Of a DNA stretch of 28,153 nt, positions 1-7,736 are shown in pieces. Within the stretch, counting starts at the first letter, position 1; the number at the start of each line of letters is the position of its first letter. The DNA is from Acidobacteriota bacterium. GTDB taxonomy: Bacteria > Acidobacteriota > Vicinamibacteria > Vicinamibacterales > UBA2999. Below the pieces are notes generated by a model that saw nothing but the letters and a program-made list of their open reading frames with translations, made no database searches and was not told the origin of the DNA. Position numbers and translations under genes: made by a program. Location of the stretch: NCBI GenBank assembly GCA_013140955.1, contig JABFRY010000514.1, forward strand, positions 1 to 28,153. The letters are read 5' to 3'.

Positions 1-306
1 CAGCTCGCGGAGGCCGACGTCGCCGGCCGTCTGACCGTGGCGGGCGCGCACACGGTGGGCGCGCCGGACGGCGGCCCAGGCCTGCCCGTCACCGACTGGA
101 GCACACGCGCCGGCGACCTGCGCGTGCCGCACTTCGTCGGTCTGCATGCGCTCCAGGCCCTGCCCCTGCTCGCGTTCCTGGTGCGACGCCGGTCGCCACG
201 GACACGCCAGCGCCTCGTGGCCCTCGGGGCGGCTGCCTACACCGCCGTGTTCATCCTGCTGCTGGCGCAGGCGCTGGCGGGACGACCGCTCGTTCTGCTG
301 TCCTGA
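1..306 (+). CDS. C-terminal part of a hypothetical integral membrane protein (partial at window start)
   Basis: The reading frame is open from the first base, so the 5' end lies outside the window and only about 101 residues are visible. The visible part has a polar stretch rich in Gly and Pro (GAHTVG, DGGPGLP), then WSTRAGDLRVPHF and the segment GLHALQALPLLAFLV, a charged turn (RRRSPRTRQR) and a last hydrophobic helix (AAAYTAVFILLLAQALAG). The pattern of a His-containing helix after a GDLRVPHF-like stretch resembles uncharacterised bacterial membrane proteins I have seen in high-GC genomes, but I cannot name a family. It lies 14 bp upstream of the ABA4-like gene on the same strand and may share its transcript. 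A GTG at 37 could be read as a start, but the open upstream frame makes a truncated longer gene more likely. Confidence 0.7.
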   Translation, partial: QLAEADVAGRLTVAGAHTVGAPDGGPGLPVTDWSTRAGDLRVPHFVGLHALQALPLLAFLVRRRSPRTRQRLVALGAAAYTAVFILLLAQALAGRPLVLLS

Positions 307-320
307 CGGGGACGAATGCC

Positions 321-749
321 ATGAGTCCTGAACAGCTCTTCTCCATCGTCAACCTCGTGGCCGTGGTGTCGTGGATGGCACTCGCGGCGCTGCCCCGCGT
401 GCCGTGGGTGGCGCGGCGGGTCACTGGCGTCGTGGTGCCGGGCCTGCTGTCGCTCGTGTACGTGCGCCTGCTGGTGTCGGGCTGGGGGACGCCCGGAGAC
501 TTCTCGAGCCTCGCCGGCGTGTCCCAGCTCTTCGCCAATCCCTGGCTGCTGCTGGCGGGGTGGACGCACTATCTCGCGTTCGACCTGCTGGTCGGCAGCT
601 GGGAGGCGCAGGACGCGCGGGGCCGCGGCATCCGGCACGTGTTCCTGCTGCCGTGCCTGCTGCTCACGTTCCTGTTCGGGCCGGCCGGCTGGCTGCTCTA
701 TCAGGTGGTGCGGCGCAGTTCGCCTGCGGGAGGACACGGAGTGCCCTGA
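321..749 (+). CDS. ABA4-like (DUF4281) membrane protein
   Basis: The gene encodes 142 residues with about four hydrophobic segments (about 5-25, 35-52, 72-92 and 107-128). The segment FDLLVGSWEAQDARGRGI, followed by the FLLPCLLLTFLFGPAGWLLY helix, is the characteristic core of the ABA4-like/DUF4281 family. That family is named after the plant plastid protein needed for neoxanthin formation; bacterial members have no settled function and I do not assign carotenoid chemistry here. The ATG at 321 lies 14 bp after the preceding stop, with only a weak purine-rich stretch upstream, which suggests coupling with that gene. Length is normal for bacterial members. Family assignment is fairly firm; the function is unknown. 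Confidence 0.75.
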   Translation: MSPEQLFSIVNLVAVVSWMALAALPRVPWVARRVTGVVVPGLLSLVYVRLLVSGWGTPGDFSSLAGVSQLFANPWLLLAGWTHYLAFDLLVGSWEAQDARGRGIRHVFLLPCLLLTFLFGPAGWLLYQVVRRSSPAGGHGVP

Positions 750-779
750 CACGCGGCCGCCTGCACGGTCGCGGGCCGC

Positions 780-785
780 TATCAT
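780..785 (+). promoter_or_regulatory. Candidate -10 element for the kdpD-like/kdpE pair
   Basis: TATCAT stands 9 bp before the ATG at 795 and is preceded by GC, giving GCTATCAT. No convincing -35 is visible about 17 bp upstream. If used, the transcript would have an almost absent leader. The same CTAnnnT shape recurs before several other genes in this window. Confidence 0.35.
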
Positions 786-794
786 GAGGGCAGC

Positions 795-2324
795 ATGCGT
801 CAGGTGTCCTGGCTCGATGTGCGCGCCGCCACGTTGTCGCTGGCGGCTGTGGGCGTCGCAACACTCGCCTACTCCCGCTGGCTCCAGACAGCCAACGCCA
901 CGACCGTCGCCCTCACACTGCTGCTCGTCGTCCTCGTGACGGCCGCTACGTCCAGGCTGGTCGTGGCGGTGGTGGCCTCCCTGGCCGCGATGCTCTGCTT
1001 CAACTTCTTCTTTCTCCCACCGGTCGGCACCTGGACGATCGCTGATCCCCAGAACTGGGTGGCGCTCGTCGTGTTCCTCCTGGTCAGCCTCATCGCCAGC
1101 AGGCTGTCCCACGAGGCCGCCGCCCGCACGGCCGAGGCCGTCGGCCGGCGTGACGAACTGGCGCGCCTGTTCGACCTGGGGCGTGACGTGCTGCTGATGA
1201 CGCCGGCGCCAGACGCCGCCACGAGGCTCGCCGGCCTGGTTGGACGCCGCTTCGACCTGAGCCACGTCATGATTGCCCTTCCGGACGGCAACGGGTGGTC
1301 CGTCGCCTCGGTGGGGGGGCAGCCGCCTGCCGTGGACGCCCGCGCGCTGACGGAGGCATTCGACGAGGCGGGACAGGTCCTGGAGTTCGATGCCCGTTCC
1401 CGCACCTACGCCGGCCACCGCCGGCTGCGCGCCGGAGGAGTGGACGTGTCGCTCGTGCCCCTGCGCGTGGGGACCAGGCCGATCGGACTCCTGGCCACGA
1501 GCGGTCGGCCCGTGGAAGCGGGCACCCTCGACACGCTGGCAGGTATCGTGGCCATTGCCGTCGAACGCATGCGCCTGCTCGAGGATCGCCAGGCGGCGGA
1601 GGTGACGCGGCAGAGCGAGGCGCTGAAGACCACGCTGCTCGCCTCACTCGCGCACGACCTGCGAACGCCTCTGACGAGCATCCGGGTGGCCGCGAGCAAT
1701 CTGCGGTCGTCGTGGTTGACCGAGCAGGAGCGTGAGGAACAGGGTGATCTCGTCCTCGAACAGGTGCGCTTCCTGACGCAGCTCTTCGGCAACGTGCTCG
1801 ACATGGCGCGGATCGATGCCGGCGCCCTCGAACGTACGACCCGCTGGACGCATCCCTCGGAGATCATCGCGGCCGCACAGGACCAGGCCGGTGCGGTACT
1901 CTCGTCGCACCGCCTTGTCGTGGACGTGGATGCAGACCCGCCCGTGCAGCTCGACGCGAGGTTGACGGCCTCAGCCCTGACGCAGGTACTCCTGAACGCC
2001 GCGCAGTATGCGCCTGCCGGCTCCGCCATCGAAGTGTCTGCCACCGTGGACGATACGGCGTTGCGGCTCAGCGTCCGGGACCACGGTCCAGGCATCGCCC
2101 CTGACGACGTGCCCCACATATTCGAGCGGTTCTATCGCGGCGGGGCGGCCGCATCCCAGCGGGCGTCTGGCTCCGGCCTGGGCCTCTGGATCGCTCAAGG
2201 CCTCCTTGCCGCCGAGCAGGGACACCTGTGGGCCGACAACTGCCCGGACGGCGGCGCCCGCTTCACCATGGCCGTTCCCCACGCGCCCATCGAACCCACG
2301 CTCGCCCGGGCCTCAGGATCATGA
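795..2324 (+). CDS. KdpD-type membrane sensor histidine kinase lacking the N-terminal KdpD domain
   Basis: This 509-residue protein corresponds to the C-terminal two thirds of KdpD. Residues 11-105 form the four-helix DUF4118 membrane unit, which includes FNFFFLPPVGTWTIADPQNW, typical of KdpD. Residues 120-260 are GAF-like. The dimerisation/phosphoacceptor helix carries SLAHDLRTPLTSI with His287. The ATPase domain shows the N box (LNAAQYAPAG, Asn401), DHGPGIAP (429-436) and GSGLGLWIA. The Walker-type KdpD sensor and Usp domains that normally precede the membrane unit are absent; they are encoded separately at 7737-8882. The gene ends in an ATGA overlap with kdpE (ATG at 2321), so the two are translationally coupled. 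It should autophosphorylate and pass phosphate to KdpE. The symbol kdpD would be defensible, but the protein is only part of KdpD. Confidence 0.9.
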   Translation: MRQVSWLDVRAATLSLAAVGVATLAYSRWLQTANATTVALTLLLVVLVTAATSRLVVAVVASLAAMLCFNFFFLPPVGTWTIADPQNWVALVVFLLVSLIASRLSHEAAARTAEAVGRRDELARLFDLGRDVLLMTPAPDAATRLAGLVGRRFDLSHVMIALPDGNGWSVASVGGQPPAVDARALTEAFDEAGQVLEFDARSRTYAGHRRLRAGGVDVSLVPLRVGTRPIGLLATSGRPVEAGTLDTLAGIVAIAVERMRLLEDRQAAEVTRQSEALKTTLLASLAHDLRTPLTSIRVAASNLRSSWLTEQEREEQGDLVLEQVRFLTQLFGNVLDMARIDAGALERTTRWTHPSEIIAAAQDQAGAVLSSHRLVVDVDADPPVQLDARLTASALTQVLLNAAQYAPAGSAIEVSATVDDTALRLSVRDHGPGIAPDDVPHIFERFYRGGAAASQRASGSGLGLWIAQGLLAAEQGHLWADNCPDGGARFTMAVPHAPIEPTLARASGS

Positions 2325-3034
2325 CCCGGCGTCAGCGCATCCTGCTGGTAGACGACGACATGCCCATCCAGCGCGCCCTCGCCCCCCTGCTGCGGTCCCG
2401 CGGGTATGACGTGGAGGTCGCAGGCTCCGGTGCCGAGGCGCTTCGCGCGCTCGACGCCCGCGCGCCAGACCTCGTGGTGCTCGATCTCGGCCTGCCCGAC
2501 ATCGAAGGTGTCGAGGTCTGCCGGCGTATTCGCGCGGTGAGCGCCATTCCCGTCATCGTCCTCTCGGCCCGCGCCACCGAGGCCGACAAGGTCGACGCCC
2601 TCGATCTCGGCGCCGATGACTACGTGACGAAGCCGTTTGGTCCCGAAGAACTGCTGGCCCGGATCCGCACCGCCCTGCGCCGTGTCCACGCCGAGGAACC
2701 CGAACCCTCAGGGCGCGTGAGCGCGGGTGCCCTCATCATCGACTACGACCGTCGACGCGTGCTTCGCGGTAAGGACGAGATCCGTCTCACGCCAAAGGAG
2801 TTCGAGCTTCTCACGCTGCTCGTGCGCAATCGTGACCGGGTCCTGACGCATCGCGCGATCCTGACGGCGGTCTGGGGCGGGCAGGCCGTGGACCAGCCGG
2901 AGCACCTCTGGACGCTGATGGCGCAGCTCCGCCGCAAGATCGAAGTCGACCCCGCCCGTCCCCGCCACCTGCTGAGCGAGCCCTGGGTCGGCTACCGCTT
3001 CTCGACGGCCGACCTGCCTGACGGAGAAGACTGA
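2321..3034 (+). CDS. kdpE: KdpE-type response regulator (OmpR/PhoB family)
   Basis: The ATG at 2321 overlaps the stop of the kinase gene (ATGA), giving 237 residues, the usual length for KdpE. An in-frame upstream start inside the kinase gene was rejected. The receiver domain (1-120) has the acidic pocket DDD at 11-13, phosphoacceptor Asp55 in VVLDLGLPD, and Lys104 in DDYVTKPFG. The C-terminal winged helix (about 135-232) has LTPKEFELLTLLVRNRDRVLTHR and ends in WVGYRF, as in the OmpR/PhoB group. The LRRKIEVDPARPRHLLSEPWVGYRF-like tail fits KdpE. It is expected to activate the kdpFACB genes that start about 260 bp downstream; a four-unit 11-bp repeat lies just beyond its stop codon. Confidence 0.93.
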   Translation: MTRRQRILLVDDDMPIQRALAPLLRSRGYDVEVAGSGAEALRALDARAPDLVVLDLGLPDIEGVEVCRRIRAVSAIPVIVLSARATEADKVDALDLGADDYVTKPFGPEELLARIRTALRRVHAEEPEPSGRVSAGALIIDYDRRRVLRGKDEIRLTPKEFELLTLLVRNRDRVLTHRAILTAVWGGQAVDQPEHLWTLMAQLRRKIEVDPARPRHLLSEPWVGYRFSTADLPDGED

Positions 3035-3039
3035 GGCCT

Positions 3040-3088
3040 CAGGCGATTCTTCAGGAACTTCTCAGGAACCTCTCCGGCACTCTTCAGG
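3040..3088 (+). promoter_or_regulatory. Candidate KdpE (PhoB-type) operator: 11-bp phased direct repeats
   Basis: CAGG cores begin at 3052, 3063 and 3085, and CCGG at 3074, so four cores are spaced exactly 11 bp apart. Each is preceded by TTCT, TTCT, CTCT or TCTT-like bases, and two are followed by AAC. A further CAGG starts at 3040, 12 bp before the first. OmpR/PhoB-family regulators bind tandem 11-bp half-sites as head-to-tail dimers. The array ends 10 bp before a TATGCT -10 element, the geometry of PhoB-activated promoters. Binding by KdpE is inferred from position and spacing. Confidence 0.6.
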
Positions 3089-3098
3089 CGGTGCGCCC

Positions 3099-3104
3099 TA
3101 TGCT
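3099..3104 (+). promoter_or_regulatory. Candidate -10 element of the kdpFACB promoter
   Basis: TATGCT begins 10 bp after the last CAGG core of the 11-bp repeat array, which occupies the place of a -35 element. Transcription would begin near 3111, leaving about 180 nt of leader before kdpF. This leader contains the small ORF at 3185/3215-3283. Confidence 0.45.
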
Positions 3105-3184
3105 CTGAGCATGCATGGCCGCTGTCACCCGTGCCCACGCCAACGGGGCATCGACCCGCATCCCGCCCAGATCACTGCTGTTGC

Positions 3185-3283
3185 GTGCCGGTCCGCGTCG
3201 TGCTGACCGCCGGGATGGTCGTGCTGGGTCTGCTGGTGTTTGCCGTCATGGGCGCATTCATCGTGCTGTGCGATCGCGTGTAG
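3185..3283 (+). CDS. Small single-pass membrane peptide upstream of kdpF
   Basis: A short frame ends at TAG 3281-3283. From GTG 3185 it encodes 32 residues; from ATG 3215 it encodes 22. The core is MVVLGLLVFAVMGAFIVLCD followed by RV, one hydrophobic helix ending in a charged C-terminus. Neither start has a strong ribosome-binding site. It sits 8 bp before the kdpF start on the presumed kdp transcript, and its size and topology mimic KdpF, so it may be a second small Kdp accessory subunit or a translated leader. I recall similar short hydrophobic frames before kdpF in other genomes but cannot confirm it. Chance occurrence is possible in this high-GC sequence. Confidence 0.45.
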   Translation: MPVRVVLTAGMVVLGLLVFAVMGAFIVLCDRV

Positions 3284-3291
3284 GGGGCTTC

Positions 3292-3372
3292 ATGGTCCTG
3301 CCGTCCGCCCTGCTGTGCGTCGCCGTGTTCGCCTACCTCGTGTACGCGATGCTGCGGCCCGAGAGGTTCTGA
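3292..3372 (+). CDS. kdpF: K(+)-transporting ATPase subunit KdpF
   Basis: The frame from ATG 3292 encodes 26 residues forming a single transmembrane helix and ending in the family-typical LRPERF tail (KdpF proteins usually end in a LxPExF-like motif). KdpF is the small lipid-like stabilising subunit of the KdpFABC complex in the inner membrane. The stop is 4 bp before the kdpA start, the expected operon position. The start follows AGGGGG at 3282-3287, a usable ribosome-binding site. Confidence 0.88.
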   Translation: MVLPSALLCVAVFAYLVYAMLRPERF

Positions 3373-3376
3373 GCCG

Positions 3377-5095
3377 ATGTCTGGCGACTACGGTGCCGTC
3401 GCGCTGCTCATCGTCGTGGCCATCGGGTTGAGCATCCCCGTTGGCCGCTACATCGCGCTGGTCTTCATGGGCCGTCCCACCTGGTTCGACCGGGTCGTGG
3501 GTCCGCTCGAAGGCTTCATTCTGAGGCTCTCGGGCGTGGATGCCACCCGAGGACAGGACTGGCGGCAGTACGCCACGTCCCTGCTGGTGTCGAACGCCGT
3601 CATGTGGCTCGCAGCCCTGGCGATCTTCACCGCGCAGGGGCACCTGCCGTTCAATCCGGACGCGATTGCCGGCATGGAGCCGACCCTCGCGTTCAACACC
3701 GCGTCGAGCTTCACGACCAACACCAACCTGCAACACTACAGCGGTGAGACGGGCTTGTCCCTTCTGTCACAGATGGTCGTGGTCACGTTCCTGCAGTTCA
3801 TGACCGCGGCGACCGGCATGGCCGCCGCGATGGCGGTCATGCGCGGGCTGGCTGGTGACCGCCTCACCACGCTCGGCAACTTCCACGTGGACCTCGTGCG
3901 CGCCGCCGTGCGGGTGCTGCTGCCGATGTCGCTCGTCATAGCCCTGGTGCTCCTGGGCCAGGGGACACCCATGACGTTCGACGGGGCCGTGTCGGCCTCG
4001 ACGCTCGAGGGCGGTGAGCAGCGTATTGCACGTGGTGTCGTGGCCTCGATGGTGGCCATCAAGCAGCTGGGCACCAACGGTGGCGGCTACTTCGGCGCCA
4101 ACTCGGCCCACCCGTTCGAGAATCCGACGGCCCTGTCCAACGCCGTCGAGAGCATCTCGATCCTCCTCCTGCCGATGGCGACCATCTGGGCGCTGGGCCA
4201 CGTCGTGCGCCGGAGACGCGTGGCCGTCATGGTGTTCGCCGTCATGCTCGCGCTGTACCTCCCCCTGCTTGCGGTGGCCGTCACGCAGGAGGCGGGCGGC
4301 CATCCTGCGATGCCCCAGCTCGGCGTCGACCAGTCCGCCGGGGCCATGGAGGGCAAGGAGGTCCGCATGGGGTCGGTCCTCACCGCATTCTGGGCCGTCA
4401 GCACGACGGCCACGTCCAACGGGTCCGTCAACGGCATGCTCGATTCGCTGACGCCACTCGGTGGCCTGGCGGCGATGGCCGGGCTATGGCTCAACTGCAT
4501 CTTCGGTGGCGTGGGCGTGGGCTTCGTCAACATGTTCGTCTTCATCGTCATCGCCGTCTTCGTGGCCGGCATGATGATCGGTCGCACGCCGGAGTTCCTG
4601 GGCAAGCGTGTCGAGGCGAAGGAGATGAAGCTGGCAAGCCTCGCCTTGCTGTGGCACCCACTCGCCATCCTGGTGGGCACCGCGATCGCCAGCTGGACGT
4701 GGTCGGCCACTGCCCAGCCCGGGGACACGCTCGCCTGGCTGAGGAATCCCGGCCCGCACGGCTTCTCCGAGATGCTGTACGAGTTCAGTTCCGCCGCCGC
4801 AAACAACGGCTCTGGATTCGAAGGCCTCGGCGACAACACGCCCTTCTGGAACATCACAACCGGCGTCGTCATGGTCCTGTCCCGCTATGTCCCCATCGTC
4901 GCGCCGCTGGCACTTGCAGGTTCGCTGGCGGCCAAGCCGACGGTCCCGGACTCGGCCGGGACGCTCCAGGCCGGGAGCCTCACGTTCGGGGTGATGCTGT
5001 GGGCCGTCGTGGTCGTCCTGGGCCTGCTCATGTTCCTGCCGGTCGCCGTCCTCGGACCCATCGCCGAGTTCCTGGCTCTTCCCACGGGGTCATGA
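3377..5095 (+). CDS. kdpA: K(+)-transporting ATPase subunit KdpA
   Basis: The 572-residue product is the potassium-selective channel-like subunit of the Kdp pump, related to the SKT/Trk superfamily. The four pore-loop regions are visible: TNTNLQHYSGE (114-124), GTNGGGYFGANSAHPFENPT (232-251), TSNGSVNGM (346-354) and ANNGSGFEG (475-483). About ten hydrophobic helices separate these loops, and length matches the family. Its stop overlaps the start of kdpC (ATG at 5092 or 5095), so the next subunit is translationally coupled. It is the second gene of the kdpFACB operon, presumably induced by KdpE under potassium limitation. Confidence 0.97.
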   Translation: MSGDYGAVALLIVVAIGLSIPVGRYIALVFMGRPTWFDRVVGPLEGFILRLSGVDATRGQDWRQYATSLLVSNAVMWLAALAIFTAQGHLPFNPDAIAGMEPTLAFNTASSFTTNTNLQHYSGETGLSLLSQMVVVTFLQFMTAATGMAAAMAVMRGLAGDRLTTLGNFHVDLVRAAVRVLLPMSLVIALVLLGQGTPMTFDGAVSASTLEGGEQRIARGVVASMVAIKQLGTNGGGYFGANSAHPFENPTALSNAVESISILLLPMATIWALGHVVRRRRVAVMVFAVMLALYLPLLAVAVTQEAGGHPAMPQLGVDQSAGAMEGKEVRMGSVLTAFWAVSTTATSNGSVNGMLDSLTPLGGLAAMAGLWLNCIFGGVGVGFVNMFVFIVIAVFVAGMMIGRTPEFLGKRVEAKEMKLASLALLWHPLAILVGTAIASWTWSATAQPGDTLAWLRNPGPHGFSEMLYEFSSAAANNGSGFEGLGDNTPFWNITTGVVMVLSRYVPIVAPLALAGSLAAKPTVPDSAGTLQAGSLTFGVMLWAVVVVLGLLMFLPVAVLGPIAEFLALPTGS

Positions 5096-5670
5096 TGCGT
5101 GCCCAACTGCGTCTCGCCGTGCGGCTTGCCCTTGTGACGATGCTCCTCTTCGGCGGAGCGTACCACCTGGTGGTCTGGGCTGCGGCGGTCATCATCTTTC
5201 CGCGACAAGCCGAGGGCAGCCTGCTGCGGCGTGTGGACGGCACCGTCATCGGGTCACGTCTCATCGGCCAGTCGTTCAGCCGCCAGGGCTACTTTCACCC
5301 GCGGCCGTCGGCGGTGGCGTTCGACGCCGCGTCGTCGGCGGGCAGCAACTACGGCCCGTCCCATCCCGACCACCGGCGGGCGGTGGAGGCCCGCCTGGCG
5401 GCGTTCGTCAGCCTCGAGGGCGTGGACCCGCGCGATGTCCCGTCCGAGATGCTCACGGCAAGCGGTGCCGGACTCGACCCGCATATTTCACCGGCTGGTG
5501 CCCTGGTGCAGACCGCACGCGTCGCATCCGCCAGAGGACTTCCGCTCGAGCGTGTGCGTCAACTGGTGCGCATTCACATCGAGCATCCCCTGTTTGGTGT
5601 CGGCCGCCCCGTCGTGAACGTCCTCGAGCTCAACCTCGCACTCGACGCGGCAGACGCGCGTGAACCCTGA
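5092..5670 (+). CDS. kdpC: K(+)-transporting ATPase subunit KdpC
   Basis: The 192-residue protein has an N-terminal membrane helix (about 10-36) followed by a periplasmic domain. The stretches GSRLIGQSFSRQGYFHPRPS and SAGSNYGPS, and the C-terminal LPLERVRQLVRIH and VNVLELNLAL, are typical KdpC. KdpC stabilises the KdpFABC complex between the KdpA channel and the KdpB ATPase. ATG 5092 overlaps the kdpA stop; a second ATG follows immediately at 5095. The gene lies between kdpA and kdpB, whereas the common order is kdpA-kdpB-kdpC, so this locus is rearranged to F-A-C-B without loss of any subunit. Confidence 0.95.
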   Translation: MMRAQLRLAVRLALVTMLLFGGAYHLVVWAAAVIIFPRQAEGSLLRRVDGTVIGSRLIGQSFSRQGYFHPRPSAVAFDAASSAGSNYGPSHPDHRRAVEARLAAFVSLEGVDPRDVPSEMLTASGAGLDPHISPAGALVQTARVASARGLPLERVRQLVRIHIEHPLFGVGRPVVNVLELNLALDAADAREP

Positions 5671-5688
5671 GCCCGCGACGACAGCATC

Positions 5689-7725
5689 ATGTCCATGCCG
5701 CGCACCACTCTCCGCGATCGGGCCGTTGTCCGGCAGGCTGTCGTAGACGCCTGGCGCAAGCTGGACCCGCGCGTCCAGGTGAGAAACCCCGTCATGTTCG
5801 TCGTGGAAGCAGGAAGCCTGCTGACGACGGCCGTCTTCGCCGTCGAGCTCGTGTCTTCGACAGGTGACCCCGCCTTCTCGGGGCACGTGGCCTTCTGGCT
5901 CTGGTTCACGCTGCTGTTCGCCAACTTCGCCGAGGCCATGGCCGAAGGCCGGGGCAAGGCCCAGGCCGACGCGCTGCGGCGGACACGCACCGAGACGACG
6001 GCGAACCGTCTGGCCGGAGACGGCCAGACGGCGTGTGTGCCGGCGAGTACGCTCCGCCGCGGCGATCTGGTCGTCGTGGTGGCCGGCGAGTGGATCCCAG
6101 CCGACGGGGAAGTCATCGAGGGCATCGCGTCGGTGGACGAGTCTGCCATCACGGGGGAGTCTGCCCCCGTCATCCGCGAGTCCGGAGGCGACCGGTCCGC
6201 CGTCACCGGAGGCACGCGCGTCCTGTCTGACCGCATCATCGTCCGTGTGACGTCGGACCCAGGCCAGAGCTTCCTGGACCGGATGATTGCGCTCGTGGAA
6301 GGTGCCGAGCGGCAGAAGACACCCAACGAGCTGGCGCTTGGCATCCTGCTGGCACTGCTTACACTCGTGTTCCTTCTGGTGGTCGCCACCATCCCCCCAC
6401 TCGCCGCCTATGCGGGGGCCGAGGTTCCGATACCGGTGCTGGTCGCGCTGCTGGTCTGCCTCATTCCGACGACGATTGGCGCCCTGGTGTCGGCCATCGG
6501 CATTGCCGGGATGAATCGTCTCGTCCAGTGCAATGTCCTGGCAATGTCGGGCCGCGCCGTCGAGGCGGCCGGCGACGTTCACACGCTGCTCCTGGACAAG
6601 ACCGGCACGATCACGCTCGGCAACCGCCAGGCCGCCGAGTTCATCCCCCTGCCTGGGGTGAGCGGAGAGGAACTGGCAGATGCGGCCCAGCTCGCGTCCC
6701 TGGCCGACGAAACACCGGAAGGTCGTTCCATCGTGGTGCTCGCCAAGGCCCGCCATGGCCTGCGCGGTCGAGACCTCACCGGGCTCGCCCCGGTGTTCGT
6801 CCCGTTCAGCGCGCACACCCGGATGTCAGGCGTCGACGTGGCCGGGCGTGAGATTCGGAAGGGCGCCACCGATGCGGTGCTCGCGTACGTGATCAGCCGA
6901 GGGGGATCTCCGCCCCAGGACCTTCGCGCGGTCGTGGAGCGCGTCGCCCGTTCTGGCGGCACGCCGCTCGTCGTGGCCGAAGGACCCCGGGCCCTCGGTG
7001 TGATCCACCTGAAGGACGTCATCAAGGACGGCATGCGCAGCCGGTTCGAGTCGCTGCGCGCCATGGGCATTCGGACCGTGATGGTCACCGGCGACAACCC
7101 GCTGACTGCCGCGGCCATCGCACGGGAGGCCGGCGTGGACGACTTTCTCGCCGAGGCGACTCCCGAGGACAAGATGGCGTTGATTCGGCGGGAGCAGGCC
7201 GAGGGCAAGCTCGTGGCGATGACCGGAGACGGCACCAACGATGCGCCGGCCCTTGCGCAGGCCGACGTCGGCGTCGCCATGAACAGCGGCACCACAGCGG
7301 CCAAGGAAGCCGGCAACATGGTGGACCTCGACTCCAACCCGACCAAGCTCGTCGAGGTCGTGGAGATTGGCAAGCAACTGCTAATGACGCGGGGTGCCCT
7401 CACGACCTTCTCGATCGCCAACGATGTCGCGAAGTATTTCGCGATTGTTCCGGCGATGTTCCTGCTCGCCTTCCCCCAGCTTGCCGTGCTCAACGTCATG
7501 GGCCTGGCCACGCCGCGGTCCGCCATTCTCTCTGCCGTGATCTTCAATGCCCTCGTCATCGTGGCGCTCATTCCCCTCGCGCTGAAGGGCGTGGCCTACC
7601 GGCCCCTCGGGGCGGCAGCCCTGTTGCGCCGGAACATGCTCGTGTACGGGCTGGGTGGCACCATCCTGCCCTTCCTCGGCATCAAGGCGGTGGATCTGCT
7701 GCTCGCCGCCGCTGGTCTGGCATAG
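5689..7725 (+). CDS. kdpB: K(+)-transporting ATPase ATP-binding subunit KdpB
   Basis: This 678-residue P-type (P1A) ATPase energises potassium uptake through KdpA. The catalytic aspartate is Asp303 in LLLDKTGTITLGNRQA. The actuator loop shows TGES at 155-158; Ser158 corresponds to the serine whose phosphorylation inhibits E. coli KdpB at high potassium. The hinge has GDGTNDAPALAQADVGVAM, and the P-domain VTGDNPLTAAAIA. The C-terminal membrane part includes TTFSIANDVAKYFAIVPAMF. The start ATG at 5689 follows kdpC by 18 bp; a second Met two codons on (MSM) is an alternative. The length is standard for the family. Confidence 0.97.
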   Translation: MSMPRTTLRDRAVVRQAVVDAWRKLDPRVQVRNPVMFVVEAGSLLTTAVFAVELVSSTGDPAFSGHVAFWLWFTLLFANFAEAMAEGRGKAQADALRRTRTETTANRLAGDGQTACVPASTLRRGDLVVVVAGEWIPADGEVIEGIASVDESAITGESAPVIRESGGDRSAVTGGTRVLSDRIIVRVTSDPGQSFLDRMIALVEGAERQKTPNELALGILLALLTLVFLLVVATIPPLAAYAGAEVPIPVLVALLVCLIPTTIGALVSAIGIAGMNRLVQCNVLAMSGRAVEAAGDVHTLLLDKTGTITLGNRQAAEFIPLPGVSGEELADAAQLASLADETPEGRSIVVLAKARHGLRGRDLTGLAPVFVPFSAHTRMSGVDVAGREIRKGATDAVLAYVISRGGSPPQDLRAVVERVARSGGTPLVVAEGPRALGVIHLKDVIKDGMRSRFESLRAMGIRTVMVTGDNPLTAAAIAREAGVDDFLAEATPEDKMALIRREQAEGKLVAMTGDGTNDAPALAQADVGVAMNSGTTAAKEAGNMVDLDSNPTKLVEVVEIGKQLLMTRGALTTFSIANDVAKYFAIVPAMFLLAFPQLAVLNVMGLATPRSAILSAVIFNALVIVALIPLALKGVAYRPLGAAALLRRNMLVYGLGGTILPFLGIKAVDLLLAAAGLA

Positions 7726-7736
7726 GTCCGGTCTCC

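Noticed and set aside
237..1418. Long minus-strand frame (393 codons) opposite the kinase gene
   Set aside because: Its translation is rich in Arg, His, Gln and Gly with no domain logic, and it lies opposite a clear KdpD-type kinase; it is a shadow of high-GC coding sequence.
3105..3291. Possible riboswitch (c-di-AMP or similar) in the kdp leader
   Set aside because: The leader is short, contains a small ORF, and I could not find conserved helices or a terminator pair expected of such an element.
5488..6816. Long minus-strand frame (442 codons) opposite kdpC/kdpB
   Set aside because: It is antisense to unmistakable KdpC and KdpB and has low-complexity charged composition.
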